Positions 21,447 through 31,035 of a stretch of DNA of 64,000 nt are shown here, piece by piece (position 1 is the stretch's first letter; every line of letters begins with the position of its first letter). Below the pieces are notes generated by a model. It was not told where the DNA came from. It saw nothing but the letters and a program-made list of their open reading frames with translations, and searched no databases. The position numbers were made by a program, and so were the translations under genes. This DNA comes from Grimontia marina (lineage in GTDB: Bacteria > Pseudomonadota > Gammaproteobacteria > Enterobacterales > Vibrionaceae): assembly GCF_900060185.1 (NCBI RefSeq), contig NZ_FIZY01000015.1, positions 1-64,000 of the forward strand. The letters run 5' to 3'.

Positions 21447-21477
21447 AAAAAATGCCAGCGACTTGCTGGCATTTTTG
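21447..21477 (+). terminator. terminator after hemB
   Basis: A 12-bp stem (aaaaatgccagc with gctggcattttt) and gactt loop end in T-rich sequence. The A-rich left arm would also let it work for asnC on the other strand. Confidence 0.9.
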
Positions 21478-21500
21478 TCTCTGGACGATGGAGTTTTTCA

Positions 21501-21962
21501 TTAAGGCGCGACATTTCGCTTAATGGGGTTTTGCAGGGAAATCAGGGTTTCTGTTGATTGCACCTCATCAATCGCCTGAAGCTTATCAATCAGCACGTAT
21601 TGCAACTCTTCAATCGAGCGGCACATCAGTTTGACGAAGATGTTATAGGCGCCCGTGGTGTAATAGGCTTCCACCACTTCATCAAGTTGTTGAAGCTTTT
21701 CCAGCGCCGAGTGGTAATCCCGTGCGGCATAGAGGTTGATGCCGATAAAACAGCACACGTCATAGCCGAGTGCTTTGGTGTTCACCAAAACTTCGGTGCC
21801 CGTGATGATGCCTGCCGATTTCATCTTTTCAACGCGTACATGCACAGTGGCTGGGCTGACAGAAAAACGTTTTCCCATTTCCGCATAAGGCACTTTGGCA
21901 TCCGCCATCAGGGTTCGTAGAATTTGGCGATCTAAATCATCTAATTTTGCAATCTCATTCAT
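21501..21962 (-). CDS. asnC: transcriptional regulator AsnC
   Basis: AsnC is an Lrp/AsnC-type regulator that responds to asparagine and, in E. coli, controls asnA. The 153-residue protein has the DNA-binding part DLDRQILRTLMADAKVPYAEMGKRFSVSPATVHVRVEKMKSAGIITG (about 8-55) and the RAM effector domain with LGYDVCCFIGINLYAARDYHSALEKL and EAYYTTGAYNIFVKLMCRSIEEL. The similarity to E. coli AsnC runs over the full length. The usual partner asnA is not in this window, so its target here is elsewhere or different. Confidence 0.94.
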   Translation of the reverse strand: MNEIAKLDDLDRQILRTLMADAKVPYAEMGKRFSVSPATVHVRVEKMKSAGIITGTEVLVNTKALGYDVCCFIGINLYAARDYHSALEKLQQLDEVVEAYYTTGAYNIFVKLMCRSIEELQYVLIDKLQAIDEVQSTETLISLQNPIKRNVAP

Positions 21963-22082
21963 AGTGATTCACTAAACTCCATGTTACCCGCAGTTTCCGT
22001 GCATAAAACTTGACCAATTGATAGCCTTCCCAATACCGTGTGGTACAACCGATACAGAATTAAGACAAACCTACTTCATTCT

Positions 22083-25000
22083 ATGCGCCAAATATTTAAG
22101 TGGCTTTTTGTTACTGTTCTCTTTCTTCAAAGCGGCGCAGCACTAGCAGCCTATCAGGTTCTCGCCATTCATTCCTACCATCCGGACTTTTTCTGGACGG
22201 AATCCATTGTACGCGGAATCGAAAAGGGTGTTGAAGAGCAGGACATTGTTGTTGAGCACACCTATCTCGATACCAAACGCATTCAATCCCCTGATTATCA
22301 TGAAGAGCTGAAACGTCTCTATCTCACCCGCCTTGAAGAGCATCAATACGATGCCGTGCTGACCACAGACAATGCCGCGCTCTGGCTGGTCAACGAACTT
22401 GCTGAAGAAATTGGCAATGTGCCTGTGGTGTTTTCCGGTTTGAACAGTGCCAGTCTAGAGCCGTATCAGAACATTAATATGCTCGGTGGCGTTGAAGAAT
22501 TGATTAACGTGCCGGCCAACGTTTCGTTGATCAAATACCTTCACCCTGACACTGAACGTGTTTGGCTCGCACTGGATGATGCTTATTCCAGCCGCCAGTA
22601 CTGGCAGGCTATCTCACGTCAGTTGGATAGCGCTCAGGATATGGGAGTGGAGATTCGCCGCATGCACAAAGTGAGCTTTGAGCAGCTGGTTGAGCAGAGC
22701 GCCACGCTGGAAGAGGGCGATGTGATTCTGTTTGTCTCCTTCTTCAAAGATGCCAATGGCGACTTTATGGAGCATGGCGATTTGCTCACTAAGGTCACGC
22801 ACGCGGCAACGGTACCGGTTTATGGCGCTAACAGCTTTATGCTGCCCTACGGTATTGTCGGAGGTATCATGGTGGATGGCGAGCATCACGGCAAGGTGCA
22901 GGCAGGCTTACTGATTGAAACGCTAAACAGTGGCGAAATGCCGCAGATTATTTCCGACGCCAATCAGCTTATCTTTGAATATGACGCTGCTAAAAAGCGT
23001 CAAATAGACATCGGACAGTTTCCTCAAGCCACCGTCAACAACCAGCCCCCGCCCTTCTGGCAAGCCAATCGCGATGCAGTGTTGAGCAGCCTCGCCATCA
23101 TGTTTATTGCCATGGTGATTATTGGTATTCTCACCAAGCACATGAACCGCCAGAAACAGGGTGAGCGGGCGCTGGCGCAAAGCCGGGCACTGTTCAAAGG
23201 TGTGTTTGATCAAAGTCACCAATACATTGCGTTGTTGGATTATCAGGGACGCGTTATTTCCGCCAACGGCGCATTCCAGCGTTTGTTTCCTGAATATGCC
23301 AACCGAGGCTTTTTGCCACTATGGCGCTGGTCAGAATGGCTCAGCGCTGACAGGCTTAAGCTTCACCTGGAATCTTTAATTGAAGGGCAGGCGAGCCGCT
23401 TTGAGGTATGCCTGCTTTCCGAGCAACAAAACGAAGTGATTCTGGATGTGGCGCTCAAAGCCTTGCCGGATCACAGCCATGCCGACGCGCAAATTCTGTT
23501 TGAGGCCCGCGATATCAGCCAGCGAAAACTGGCAGAGCAGAAGCTTCAGCGCAGTGAGGTGGAATACCGCATGCTCTATGAACAGCAGCCTGTAATGCTG
23601 CTGACCATTGATCAGCAATCGCGTATTCAATCCGTGAACCAGTGCACCACTGAGTGGCTGGGCTTTTCTAAACGCCATATGCTCGGACATAAAGTGACAG
23701 ACTTTTATGCCGACGGCAGCCTACCGCCGAGAAGCCTTTTAAACGGGAAAGATCGGGAGCGGTTCGGGATCCGTCGCCGTGAGATCCGCTACCGCACCAG
23801 TGACGGCAAAGAGCGTTGGATTCGTGAAAGCATCCGCTCGACTCAGGTGCAATCCCAACTGTTATTAGTAGGAGAGGACATCACGGAAAATCGCCGAATG
23901 GAGCAACAGCTTCGTTATCAGGCGCAACATGATTTCCTGACCGGTTTGCTGAACCGTAACTACTTTGAAGCCAGATTGGTTGATGTACTGGGCACTTTGA
24001 CTGAAAACGGTGCCACGCACGCCATGTTCTACATCGATCTGGATCAGTTCCGCGTGATTAACGACACCGTGGGTCATGAAGCAGGTGATGAAGCGCTCAA
24101 ACAAACGGCGCAGGTTCTGCGCGAGTTGCTGCCTATTGGTGCGACGTTGGCACGTCTTGGTGGTGATGAGTTTGCGGTGATTTGTTATGACTGCAATGAG
24201 CAGGATGCTTTGGATCAGGGCAGGAAAATTCTCGATACGCTGAGTGAACTTGATTTCTATTGGAAGAATACTCGTCTTGCGTTGGGATGTTCTGTTGGCA
24301 TCCGCATGCTGGATAAAACCGCGGGCACGCCTCAGCAGGTGCACGCTCAGGCTGATACAGCTTGTTATGCTGCCAAGCATGATGGTCGCAGCCGGGTTCA
24401 CCTCTATCGCCCGGACGATCAGGAACTGCGCCGCCATGAGCTGGAAATGTCCTTTGTCAGCAAAATTCATGCGGCACTGGCGGAAGACCGGTTTGAAGTT
24501 TATGCCCAGCCGATTGTCAGCGTGACATCCCGTTTGAAAGAAAAGCTCTATTTCGAAGTCTTGGTACGGATGCGCGACCCCAAAGGGGAGAACGTGGCGC
24601 CGGGGCAATTCATTCCGGCTGCTGAACGCTATAACATGGCGCATTTGATTGATAAGCGGGTGATTGAGAAAACCTTGGGTTGGTTTGAGCGTTACCCCGA
24701 ATATGTCGATTCCGTAGGCATGGTGTCGATCAACCTTTCCGGCCGCTCCATGAGCGATGAAGGTTTTATCCAGTTCCTGATTGAAGCGCTCAAAACCAGC
24801 ACCATTCCAAGTACATCAATCAGTCTCGAAATCACGGAAACGGCAGCGATCGGCAACCTCAGTGACGCGATAGAGCTATTTAAAAAGCTTAAACAGCTGG
24901 GCTGTACCATCGCGCTGGATGATTTTGGCTCTGGGCTTTCATCATTTGGTTACCTCAAACGCCTACCTGTCGATATCATCAAGATTGATGGTCAATTTGT

Positions 25001-25232
25001 GCGGGACATTGCTGAAGATGAAACCGACTATGTGATGGTGCGAGCGATTCACCAACTGGCGACCCAGATGGGCAAGAAAACCGTGGCAGAGTTTGTGGAA
25101 AACGACGCCATTCTGATGCGTCTACGTTCCCTCGGTGTGGATTATGCCCAAGGTTATTACTTTAGTGTGCCGAAGCCGATGGAGCAGCTTATTCTCGAAG
25201 CGGCAGCCAGTGAAAAAGAAGCGGTGCTCTAA
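22083..25232 (+). CDS. membrane sensor with periplasmic binding, two PAS, GGDEF and EAL-type domains
   Basis: This protein of about 1049 residues is a likely cyclic-di-GMP signalling enzyme. Order: signal peptide (MRQIFKWLFVTVLFLQSGAALA), periplasmic ABC-substrate-binding-like sensor (about 23-330, starting VLAIHSYHPDFFWTESIVRGI), one membrane span (about 333-355), two PAS domains (about 370-480 and 495-610), GGDEF domain with intact RLGGDEFAV (about residue 695), and EAL domain (about 790-1040). The EAL signature reads EVLVR instead of EALxR; ITETA and DDFGSGLSS are kept. It may synthesise or degrade cyclic di-GMP; both need testing. The ATG at 22083 gives a clean signal peptide, 15 residues after an alternative start at 22038. 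It is a single gene. Confidence 0.92.
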   Translation: MRQIFKWLFVTVLFLQSGAALAAYQVLAIHSYHPDFFWTESIVRGIEKGVEEQDIVVEHTYLDTKRIQSPDYHEELKRLYLTRLEEHQYDAVLTTDNAALWLVNELAEEIGNVPVVFSGLNSASLEPYQNINMLGGVEELINVPANVSLIKYLHPDTERVWLALDDAYSSRQYWQAISRQLDSAQDMGVEIRRMHKVSFEQLVEQSATLEEGDVILFVSFFKDANGDFMEHGDLLTKVTHAATVPVYGANSFMLPYGIVGGIMVDGEHHGKVQAGLLIETLNSGEMPQIISDANQLIFEYDAAKKRQIDIGQFPQATVNNQPPPFWQANRDAVLSSLAIMFIAMVIIGILTKHMNRQKQGERALAQSRALFKGVFDQSHQYIALLDYQGRVISANGAFQRLFPEYANRGFLPLWRWSEWLSADRLKLHLESLIEGQASRFEVCLLSEQQNEVILDVALKALPDHSHADAQILFEARDISQRKLAEQKLQRSEVEYRMLYEQQPVMLLTIDQQSRIQSVNQCTTEWLGFSKRHMLGHKVTDFYADGSLPPRSLLNGKDRERFGIRRREIRYRTSDGKERWIRESIRSTQVQSQLLLVGEDITENRRMEQQLRYQAQHDFLTGLLNRNYFEARLVDVLGTLTENGATHAMFYIDLDQFRVINDTVGHEAGDEALKQTAQVLRELLPIGATLARLGGDEFAVICYDCNEQDALDQGRKILDTLSELDFYWKNTRLALGCSVGIRMLDKTAGTPQQVHAQADTACYAAKHDGRSRVHLYRPDDQELRRHELEMSFVSKIHAALAEDRFEVYAQPIVSVTSRLKEKLYFEVLVRMRDPKGENVAPGQFIPAAERYNMAHLIDKRVIEKTLGWFERYPEYVDSVGMVSINLSGRSMSDEGFIQFLIEALKTSTIPSTSISLEITETAAIGNLSDAIELFKKLKQLGCTIALDDFGSGLSSFGYLKRLPVDIIKIDGQFVRDIAEDETDYVMVRAIHQLATQMGKKTVAEFVENDAILMRLRSLGVDYAQGYYFSVPKPMEQLILEAAASEKEAVL

Positions 25233-25282
25233 CAGGGCACCGCAGCCAATTTTCTATTTCTCCTAGAACCTTATCCTTTCGT

Positions 25283-25333
25283 TATATACTCAAACGACCT
25301 GAATCCTGCATCTTCAGGTCGTTTGGGTATATA
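25283..25333. repeat. palindromic repeat unit upstream of rsmJ
   Basis: A 21-bp stem (25283-25303 with 25313-25333, one G-U pair) closes a 9-base loop; the core is caaacgacctgaa/ttcaggtcgtttg and the ends are tatata-rich. Palindromes of this shape with a Vibrio-like gtttgggtata end are dispersed through many Vibrio genomes. No T run follows, so it is not a normal terminator. Only one copy was seen in this window. Confidence 0.7.
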
Positions 25334-25364
25334 CTCACGGCGAATATGACGCCGGAGAACCCAG

Positions 25365-26135
25365 GTGCAGATAGCTTTAACCTGTGAAGCGCCAGAACGC
25401 GCTGACATCCTTAACGAGATTGCCAACCGTTGGGGACTGACCCACGATGAGAACGCCCTGTTTGCGTTGGTACTGACCGAAAACCAATTGGAGCTTAGAA
25501 AGCTGGACGAGCCAAAGCTCGGCGCGGTTTTCGTCGACTTGGTGGGTGGTGCTGTTGGTCATCGCCGTAAATTTGGTGGCGGTAAAGGGCAGTCGATTGC
25601 TAAAGCCGTCGGACTCAACAAAGGGGCAACGCCAACGGTGTTGGATGCCACAGCAGGATTGGGGCGCGATGCTTTTGTGTTGGCTTCTCTTGGTTGTAAG
25701 GTGCAGATGGTTGAACGTCATCCTGTGGTTGCGGCGCTGCTGGATGATGGCCTTGCCCGTGCCAAAGTGGATCCGGAAATCGGCGGTTGGGTGAGTGAGC
25801 GCATGTCGCTTCTGCATGCTTCAAGCCATGATGCACTGGTGAAGCTTGTTGATGACGAAAACTTGGAACGCCCGGATGTGGTGTACCTCGACCCCATGTA
25901 CCCATACAAGAAAAAGTCAGCATTGGTAAAAAAAGAGATGCGTGTTTTCCAGTCGCTGGTAGGCGCAGATGACGACGCAGATGGTCTGTATGAGCCAGCT
26001 TATACACTGGCGACCAAGCGTGTGGTGGTCAAACGTCCGGATTATGCGGAGTTTTTGGCTGGCAAAACGCCTTCTACCCAAATTGAAACCAAGAAGAACC
26101 GCTTTGACGTTTATGTGAAGGCAGCTATGCGATAG
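25365..26135 (+). CDS. rsmJ: 16S rRNA m2G1516 methyltransferase RsmJ
   Basis: RsmJ methylates guanine 1516 of 16S rRNA using SAM. The 256-residue protein shows [34 protein letters not shown], the SAM loop [19 protein letters not shown] (about residues 90-108), [15 protein letters not shown], and the VVYLDPMYP catalytic segment, all typical of the YhiQ/RsmJ family. The start is a GTG. It stands alone, with the palindromic repeat just before it. Confidence 0.95.
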   Translation: MQIALTCEAPERADILNEIANRWGLTHDENALFALVLTENQLELRKLDEPKLGAVFVDLVGGAVGHRRKFGGGKGQSIAKAVGLNKGATPTVLDATAGLGRDAFVLASLGCKVQMVERHPVVAALLDDGLARAKVDPEIGGWVSERMSLLHASSHDALVKLVDDENLERPDVVYLDPMYPYKKKSALVKKEMRVFQSLVGADDDADGLYEPAYTLATKRVVVKRPDYAEFLAGKTPSTQIETKKNRFDVYVKAAMR

Positions 26136-26156
26136 TCCTCTCCACCAGAAACCAAA

Positions 26157-26177
26157 ACGCCTCCGAAACGGAGGCGT
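26157..26177 (-). terminator. terminator on the minus strand after the 30-aa ORF
   Basis: Arms acgcctccg and cggaggcgt pair perfectly; read on the minus strand the stem is followed by tttt. It may also end rsmJ on the plus strand, though no T run follows there. Confidence 0.7.
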
Positions 26178-26194
26178 GGGGTGCAAGGGTCGGA

Positions 26195-26287
26195 TTACTC
26201 CATACCTTTAACCAGTAGAACTGTCAGCAGACCAGTAACAACTGAAACCAACAGACCTGATACCAGGATCCAAGGTAACATATCCAT
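26195..26287 (-). CDS. tiny single-span membrane protein, unknown function (30 aa)
   Basis: The minus strand encodes 30 residues, MDMLPWILVSGLLVSVVTGL then LTVLLVKGME. This is an almost pure membrane span with charged residues only at the ends. A rho-independent terminator follows directly on the same strand (26157-26177). The ribosome site is weak, and an in-frame second ATG lies two codons in. I do not recognise the family. The hydrophobic composition plus dedicated terminator argue for a real gene, in the manner of known bacterial membrane microproteins. It would not appear in standard ORF calls. Confidence 0.55.
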   Translation of the reverse strand: MDMLPWILVSGLLVSVVTGLLTVLLVKGME

Positions 26288-26289
26288 GA

Positions 26290-26524
26290 TGGGCGGGCTC
26301 ACTATCAAAAAGGATTGGCAAAGCCGATGCCAATTGCTGATCGCACTGACTGATAAAAGCCCACGAATTGATTAACAACTGAAACCGGCAAAATATAATT
26401 TGTTACGCCCTTATTTGATAACAGCTACTTTGTCTTAACAATGGCTGGTAAATAGCAGTTAATCATTATTAACAGCCTGAAACAACTTGGGTTGTTTTTA
26501 GATCTGACTGTAGACGTCGTGAAT
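26290..26524. other. AT-rich intergenic stretch
   Basis: No ORF or RNA gene was recognised here. It probably holds the promoter of the 30-residue ORF, read leftward. The right end is the hemY-side terminator. Confidence 0.5.
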
Positions 26525-26551
26525 AAAAAAACGCCCTTTCGGGCGTTTTTT
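26525..26551. terminator. bidirectional terminator downstream of hemY
   Basis: Arms aaaaaacgccc and gggcgtttttt pair around tttc. T runs follow on either strand. It ends the leftward hemCDXY operon. Confidence 0.93.
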
Positions 26552-26565
26552 GTGCATGAAATGTT

Positions 26566-27753
26566 TCACTCTTTGTGAGGTAGAGCAAGCTTGAGTGCTT
26601 CGCGTGAAAGGCTGTTGGCAGCACCGGATTCGTTGAGCTTTTCCAAGGTGTCTACCAACCAGGCGTAATCGGTTACGTCTGGGCGGATTTCCAGCGCTTT
26701 TTCAAAATGGGTTCGAGCTTCAGCCCATTTCCCTTCGCGGAAGTAAAGTTGGCCTAATGCACTATGGGTCACCGGGTTATTCTCGTTGTAGCGCAGCAGA
26801 TCCTGAAGCTTTAGAATGGCTGGGTGATAGTCAGGCAGCCTCAGCTCAGGCACCAGAGAAATCAGGGTTTCATCCGGGTGTTTTTTCAGGTTCTCACGTA
26901 GAATGATGTAAGCCTCTGAGTCTGCATGACGTGAAATCAGCTGCTGCACCAGACAGGCAATCAGCTTAGGTTGCTGACGCGCTGCACGACTGAGGCTGTT
27001 CCAGTGCGCAAGAAGGCCATCGCTGCCTTTTTGGGTTGCAATGTGCGCCATCAGACCACACTCGGCTCTCTGCTCCAGATTTTCCGCTTCACTGTTAGTC
27101 ACAGCTTTCACGCGCTTCAGTGAGGGCATCAGTCGGAGCAGTGCCTGCCAGTCCTGAAGTTGCAGATAAGTGTCTTTTAATAGGGTCAGCAGAATCGGGT
27201 TGCGCGGATTGGCATCAACCAAGCCTTGTAGGCTGGCCAGTGCTTCCTCATATTGACCTTGGCGAAACTGCAGTTTGGCACGGGTCAATGAGGTCGCTAA
27301 GCGATCTGTCCCGAAGTCTGCCGCCTGTTGGAGGTAACGGTCACGGCTGTCGACGTCGCCACGGCCTTGCGCTGCTTCTGCTGCTGCCAGGTAGTTCAGT
27401 AAAGGGGCATCGCTGTGGGCTGCACCTTTCATCACCAGCTTTTCAGATTGCTTCCAGTCACCTTCCAGCAGTTTCAGCAAGCCATCGTTGGTCAGCGCGC
27501 GTGCTTTTTTACTCTTACGGCCGGAAAACCAGCCGCGGGTGGAGCTTGAAAGCGAGAAGATTTTGCGAATGAGCCATTCAAGGATGAACAGTGCAGCAAA
27601 AGCGAACACCACCAGAATGATGAGCGTGGATACACTCATCTCGATGGTTTGGTTGGCCGCGGAAATCAGCACATAACCTTGATTTCCCGCCAGATCCGGC
27701 CCGACAATCAGGCCTGCAATCAGCGCGATAACCAGCAGGAGAATTTTAATCAT
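26566..27753 (-). CDS. hemY: HemY, heme-operon membrane TPR protein
   Basis: HemY is the inner-membrane, TPR-containing protein encoded at the end of the hem operon of gammaproteobacteria; its exact role in tetrapyrrole synthesis is unsettled. The 395-residue product has two N-terminal spans (about residues 2-20 and 40-62), then TPR repeats (for example YLAAAEAAQGRGDVDSRDRYLQQA and GQLYFREGKWAEARTHFEKALEIRPD). It should not be confused with the protoporphyrinogen oxidase called HemY in Bacillus. It overlaps hemX by 4 bases. Confidence 0.93.
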   Translation of the reverse strand: MIKILLLVIALIAGLIVGPDLAGNQGYVLISAANQTIEMSVSTLIILVVFAFAALFILEWLIRKIFSLSSSTRGWFSGRKSKKARALTNDGLLKLLEGDWKQSEKLVMKGAAHSDAPLLNYLAAAEAAQGRGDVDSRDRYLQQAADFGTDRLATSLTRAKLQFRQGQYEEALASLQGLVDANPRNPILLTLLKDTYLQLQDWQALLRLMPSLKRVKAVTNSEAENLEQRAECGLMAHIATQKGSDGLLAHWNSLSRAARQQPKLIACLVQQLISRHADSEAYIILRENLKKHPDETLISLVPELRLPDYHPAILKLQDLLRYNENNPVTHSALGQLYFREGKWAEARTHFEKALEIRPDVTDYAWLVDTLEKLNESGAANSLSREALKLALPHKE

Positions 27754-28967
27754 TGGTTATTCTCCCCGGTTTGCAGTGGCGCTAAATCGCGGCGCAGACG
27801 GTCAGCCAGCATGTCACTAATCAGTGCTTGGCTTTCCAATGCCTCAGGGTAGCTCACCTCGATGGTTTGTTGGCTGAGGTTGGTCAGGGTCGCAATGAAA
27901 CTCTTGGTAATGTCAGCGTCCTGATTGTAGAAACGCTCTGCCCAGTCTTTCGCGGTTTTCAGTGACTCGGCATACAAGCGGCCATTCTCGCGATATACCG
28001 AGGTAACGGCCTGATCCAGCTTCGCCTTGAGGTTTTCCTGCAGGTAGAAAGTTTGCGCCGGGGTGAGCAGCGGTACCACGTCGCCTTCACGCTTGCGGTA
28101 GGTGATGAACTTACCGACGAAATCACTGAAAGAGGCTTTCAGGTTTTGCTGCCAGTCGTCGACATTGCCAGAGACTTTCTGAGGCGCCACTTCTTCTGCT
28201 TCTGGCATGATGGCATTGGCCAGCGGAAGTTTGTCGACTTCCTGTTGAAGCGAGTTCAGGCGAAGCACAATACCGTCGCGGTCAATGCGCTTCACGGCTT
28301 TCAATTGCTGTATGTCTTTTGCCATCGCCTGACGGATTGGTGTCAGTGATGGGTCATTAAGCTCTGCAATGCGTTGATCTGCGTTTTGCATCAGGGTGGT
28401 GGCTGTCAGTACATCGTGTTCCAGCCAAAGCTTACGTGCAGCTTGATTCACCAGGTAATCCGCTTCTGCTAACAGCCAGTCATTCGGACGACGCCCTTTC
28501 ACATCAGCCAGCGCAGATTGCAGACTCTTGATGGTAGTGTCCTGCTGTTCAATCAGCACTTGAGTATCCTGCACGGCTTTTTTCACCGCTTCCTGACTTT
28601 GCTTTTCGCTATCAGCTAATGCAGATTTCAGAGAGCTGATTTCGTCTGTCAGGGCTGTTATGTTGGCCGTGAGCTGTTGGCTTTGCTGGTGGCCGTGATA
28701 GTAAAGGCCGCCGCCGAGGGCAATCACCAACACAATGGCAACCACAGAAAGTTTGTTGCTACCTTTTTTCTCTTGGTTGGCTGGGGGCGGCGTTGCAGCG
28801 TTTTTGTCACTGGCCGGCGTATCAGCAGGCGTGGACTTGGCAGCGGATTTGTCGGTCGCAGAAGGCTTACCGCTTTGCTTGGAAGACGATGGCGTTTCCT
28901 TGCCGGTAGGGGATGCTGGCGCCGACGTGTCTTTATCCGTGCCTGAAGTCTTATTGTTGTCTGTCAT
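27750..28967 (-). CDS. hemX: HemX, heme-operon membrane protein
   Basis: The 405-residue protein has a long N-terminal cytoplasmic part rich in Ser, Thr, Pro, Ala and Lys (about residues 1-72), one membrane span (LSVVAIVLVIALGGGLYYHG, about 73-92), a coiled coil (about 95-155) and a helical periplasmic domain. In E. coli the equivalent was once called a uroporphyrinogen III methylase, but no methylase motif is present here. Current opinion treats HemX/HemY as accessory or membrane-organising. It overlaps hemD by 17 bases. Confidence 0.9.
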   Translation of the reverse strand: MTDNNKTSGTDKDTSAPASPTGKETPSSSKQSGKPSATDKSAAKSTPADTPASDKNAATPPPANQEKKGSNKLSVVAIVLVIALGGGLYYHGHQQSQQLTANITALTDEISSLKSALADSEKQSQEAVKKAVQDTQVLIEQQDTTIKSLQSALADVKGRRPNDWLLAEADYLVNQAARKLWLEHDVLTATTLMQNADQRIAELNDPSLTPIRQAMAKDIQQLKAVKRIDRDGIVLRLNSLQQEVDKLPLANAIMPEAEEVAPQKVSGNVDDWQQNLKASFSDFVGKFITYRKREGDVVPLLTPAQTFYLQENLKAKLDQAVTSVYRENGRLYAESLKTAKDWAERFYNQDADITKSFIATLTNLSQQTIEVSYPEALESQALISDMLADRLRRDLAPLQTGENNQ

Positions 28968-29724
28968 CCGAATGTCCCGAGTTAATCATCTCGTTTAACG
29001 CGTGAAACAGGGCGTGATTGGAGGCGCTGTTTACGCAGCTGATTGCATTAAAACCAAGGCCAATTGCTTGATTGTAAATCCGTTTGCTAGGCACCAGTAT
29101 ATGGCATTCTCGTAACCATTGCTGGTCACACTCTGAGATTGTCTGACACAAAAGCGAAAGTTGTTCGCCACTGGTGATGACCAGAGTATCGACATTTTCC
29201 GCCCGCCATTGCATAGCTAGTGATGATAGGGATTCACTGGTCCAATGTCGTTGATAGGCTTCAAAATAGCGCACCTTGGCACCGTGATTTGTCAGGGTAT
29301 CGCCTAAAAGTGCCCGTCCGCCGTTGCCACGCAAGATCACAACCTGAAGACTTTCCGGCTTCTCGAAAACAGATAAGGACACCATGCCTTCGCTGTCTTC
29401 TGTCGGCGGCTGAATCGAATCCACACTGCTTTTGGCTTTCCAGACTTGCGCCGTTTTTTCTCCGACTGCCACATAATGCAGATCGTCACGCCAGCTGGCG
29501 TTTTCGTCCTGAAGTTGTTGATGGGCGTATTCAATCGCACGGGGACTCACCGCCACGACAACGCTGTGTGGGGGTAGTGTATTAAGGGAGTGAGTCAGAG
29601 AGGGAAGATCGTTTCCGGCGGAAAAAGACAATAAAGGCGCGGGAAGCGCCTTTATTCCTGATTGATTCAGGGTTTCGGCAAGTTCATAGCAGGCAGGTGC
29701 GGGGCGCACCACCAATACTGTCAT
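28951..29724 (-). CDS. hemD: uroporphyrinogen-III synthase HemD
   Basis: HemD cyclises hydroxymethylbilane to uroporphyrinogen III with inversion of ring D. The 257-residue protein is poorly conserved, as is usual for the family, but begins [34 protein letters not shown] and has [25 protein letters not shown], and [17 protein letters not shown] at the expected places. It overlaps hemC by 4 bases and hemX by 17 bases. Context settles the call. Confidence 0.93.
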   Translation of the reverse strand: MTVLVVRPAPACYELAETLNQSGIKALPAPLLSFSAGNDLPSLTHSLNTLPPHSVVVAVSPRAIEYAHQQLQDENASWRDDLHYVAVGEKTAQVWKAKSSVDSIQPPTEDSEGMVSLSVFEKPESLQVVILRGNGGRALLGDTLTNHGAKVRYFEAYQRHWTSESLSSLAMQWRAENVDTLVITSGEQLSLLCQTISECDQQWLRECHILVPSKRIYNQAIGLGFNAISCVNSASNHALFHALNEMINSGHSDDRQQ

Positions 29725-30668
29725 ACTTCGTCCTGATACAGTTTTTCCAGAATCACGCGCGCACCATCTTCAAGCAGTTGTTCAGCAAGGCCAGTACCCA
29801 GCTCTTCCGCTTTTTCAAGCGGGCCCGTCACTTCACCGCTGACGATCTTGCTGCCGTCCGGTTCGCCTACCAGTGCGCGCAGGTGAATTTGGTCGCCGTG
29901 GATTTCTGCGTAGCTGCCAATCGGCACCTGACACCCACCCATCAGACGGTTGTTCATCGCACGCTCACATAGCACGCGGTAAGTGGTGTTGGCATCGGCC
30001 AATGGTTCCAGCAGCGCACGGACGCGTTCGTCATCCAGACGGCACTCAATGCCGACAGCGCCTTGGCCAACCGCTGGCAGAATTTCTTCCGGTTCGATTT
30101 CATTGCGGATACGGTCATGAAGATTCAGACGTTTCAGACCTGCTGATGCAAGAATGATGGCGTCGTATTCACCGTTGTCGAGCTTACCCAGACGGGTGCC
30201 GACGTTGCCGCGCAGATCTTTCACCACCAAATCAGGGCGCTTGGCACGAACCTGACATTGGCGGCGAAGGCTTGATGTACCGACAACCGCACCTTCTGGC
30301 AGTGCATCGATACTTGCATAATTGTTGGAAACAAAGGCGTCACGCGGGTCTTCACGCTCACAGATAGTGACCAGCCCGAGCCCTTCAGGAAACTCTACAG
30401 GCACGTCTTTCATGGAATGGACCGCAATGTCTGCACGACCATCCAACATTGCTTGCTCCAGCTCTTTCACGAACAATCCTTTGCCGCCAACTTTGGCCAG
30501 TGGAGTGTCGAGAATGATGTCGCCTTTGGTCACCATAGGAACCAGCTCCACAACCAAACCCGGGTGGGTTTCTTTCAGAGCGGCTTTTACAAATTCAGCC
30601 TGCCACAGGGCAAGTGGGCTCTGGCGGGTGGCGATGCGGATGGGTGTTGAAGTCATAGTTGCGTCCAT
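29721..30668 (-). CDS. hemC: hydroxymethylbilane synthase (porphobilinogen deaminase) HemC
   Basis: HemC links four porphobilinogens head-to-tail. The 315-residue protein has [18 protein letters not shown] at the start, [58 protein letters not shown], and the cofactor-bearing Cys in [12 protein letters not shown] second in-frame ATG at 30656 ([12 protein letters not shown]) is possible and gives the more usual length; neither has a clear ribosome site. It is the first gene of hemCDXY and is divergent from cyaA, as in E. coli. Confidence 0.97.
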   Translation of the reverse strand: MDATMTSTPIRIATRQSPLALWQAEFVKAALKETHPGLVVELVPMVTKGDIILDTPLAKVGGKGLFVKELEQAMLDGRADIAVHSMKDVPVEFPEGLGLVTICEREDPRDAFVSNNYASIDALPEGAVVGTSSLRRQCQVRAKRPDLVVKDLRGNVGTRLGKLDNGEYDAIILASAGLKRLNLHDRIRNEIEPEEILPAVGQGAVGIECRLDDERVRALLEPLADANTTYRVLCERAMNNRLMGGCQVPIGSYAEIHGDQIHLRALVGEPDGSKIVSGEVTGPLEKAEELGTGLAEQLLEDGARVILEKLYQDEV

Positions 30669-30764
30669 TTGATTTGCTTACGCTAATCGTACCACCCCTT
30701 GTTATTCCTTGAGAACTTAAGGTGATAGCGGCGATAAAAAGGTGCGAATCTACGCGGCTTCGGC

Positions 30765-30788
30765 TATGATGATGTGATATGGATCATG
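30765..30788 (+). promoter_or_regulatory. possible -10 element and CRP site before cyaA
   Basis: A tatgat hexamer (30765-30770) is followed at once by tgtga-N6-tcatg (30773-30788), a fair match to the CRP consensus tgtga-N6-tcaca. In E. coli, CRP represses cyaA by binding over its main promoter, so this layout would fit feedback by cAMP. The -35 region is weak. The rest of the 367-bp hemC-cyaA gap shows nothing else certain. Confidence 0.5.
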
Positions 30789-31035
30789 TTTTTGAGGCGG
30801 TTCACAGGGATAAAACCCTACGTGGTTCATCTTATTTCGAATCAAATTTGAGATAAAGCGTTGTCTCTCTCACAGTTTTGGTCATATAGTGAGCAAAGTG
30901 AAGCAGAAATGATGAGTCATTGCTCGCTTTACGCTCCAAAGAAAAACTGTTAGATTGATCACGTTTTTATCCATGGGCACTGAAGTCTTTTAGATTCAGC
31001 TCCCGTTACGTTGACTAGGATGTCGGCAACTTTGG

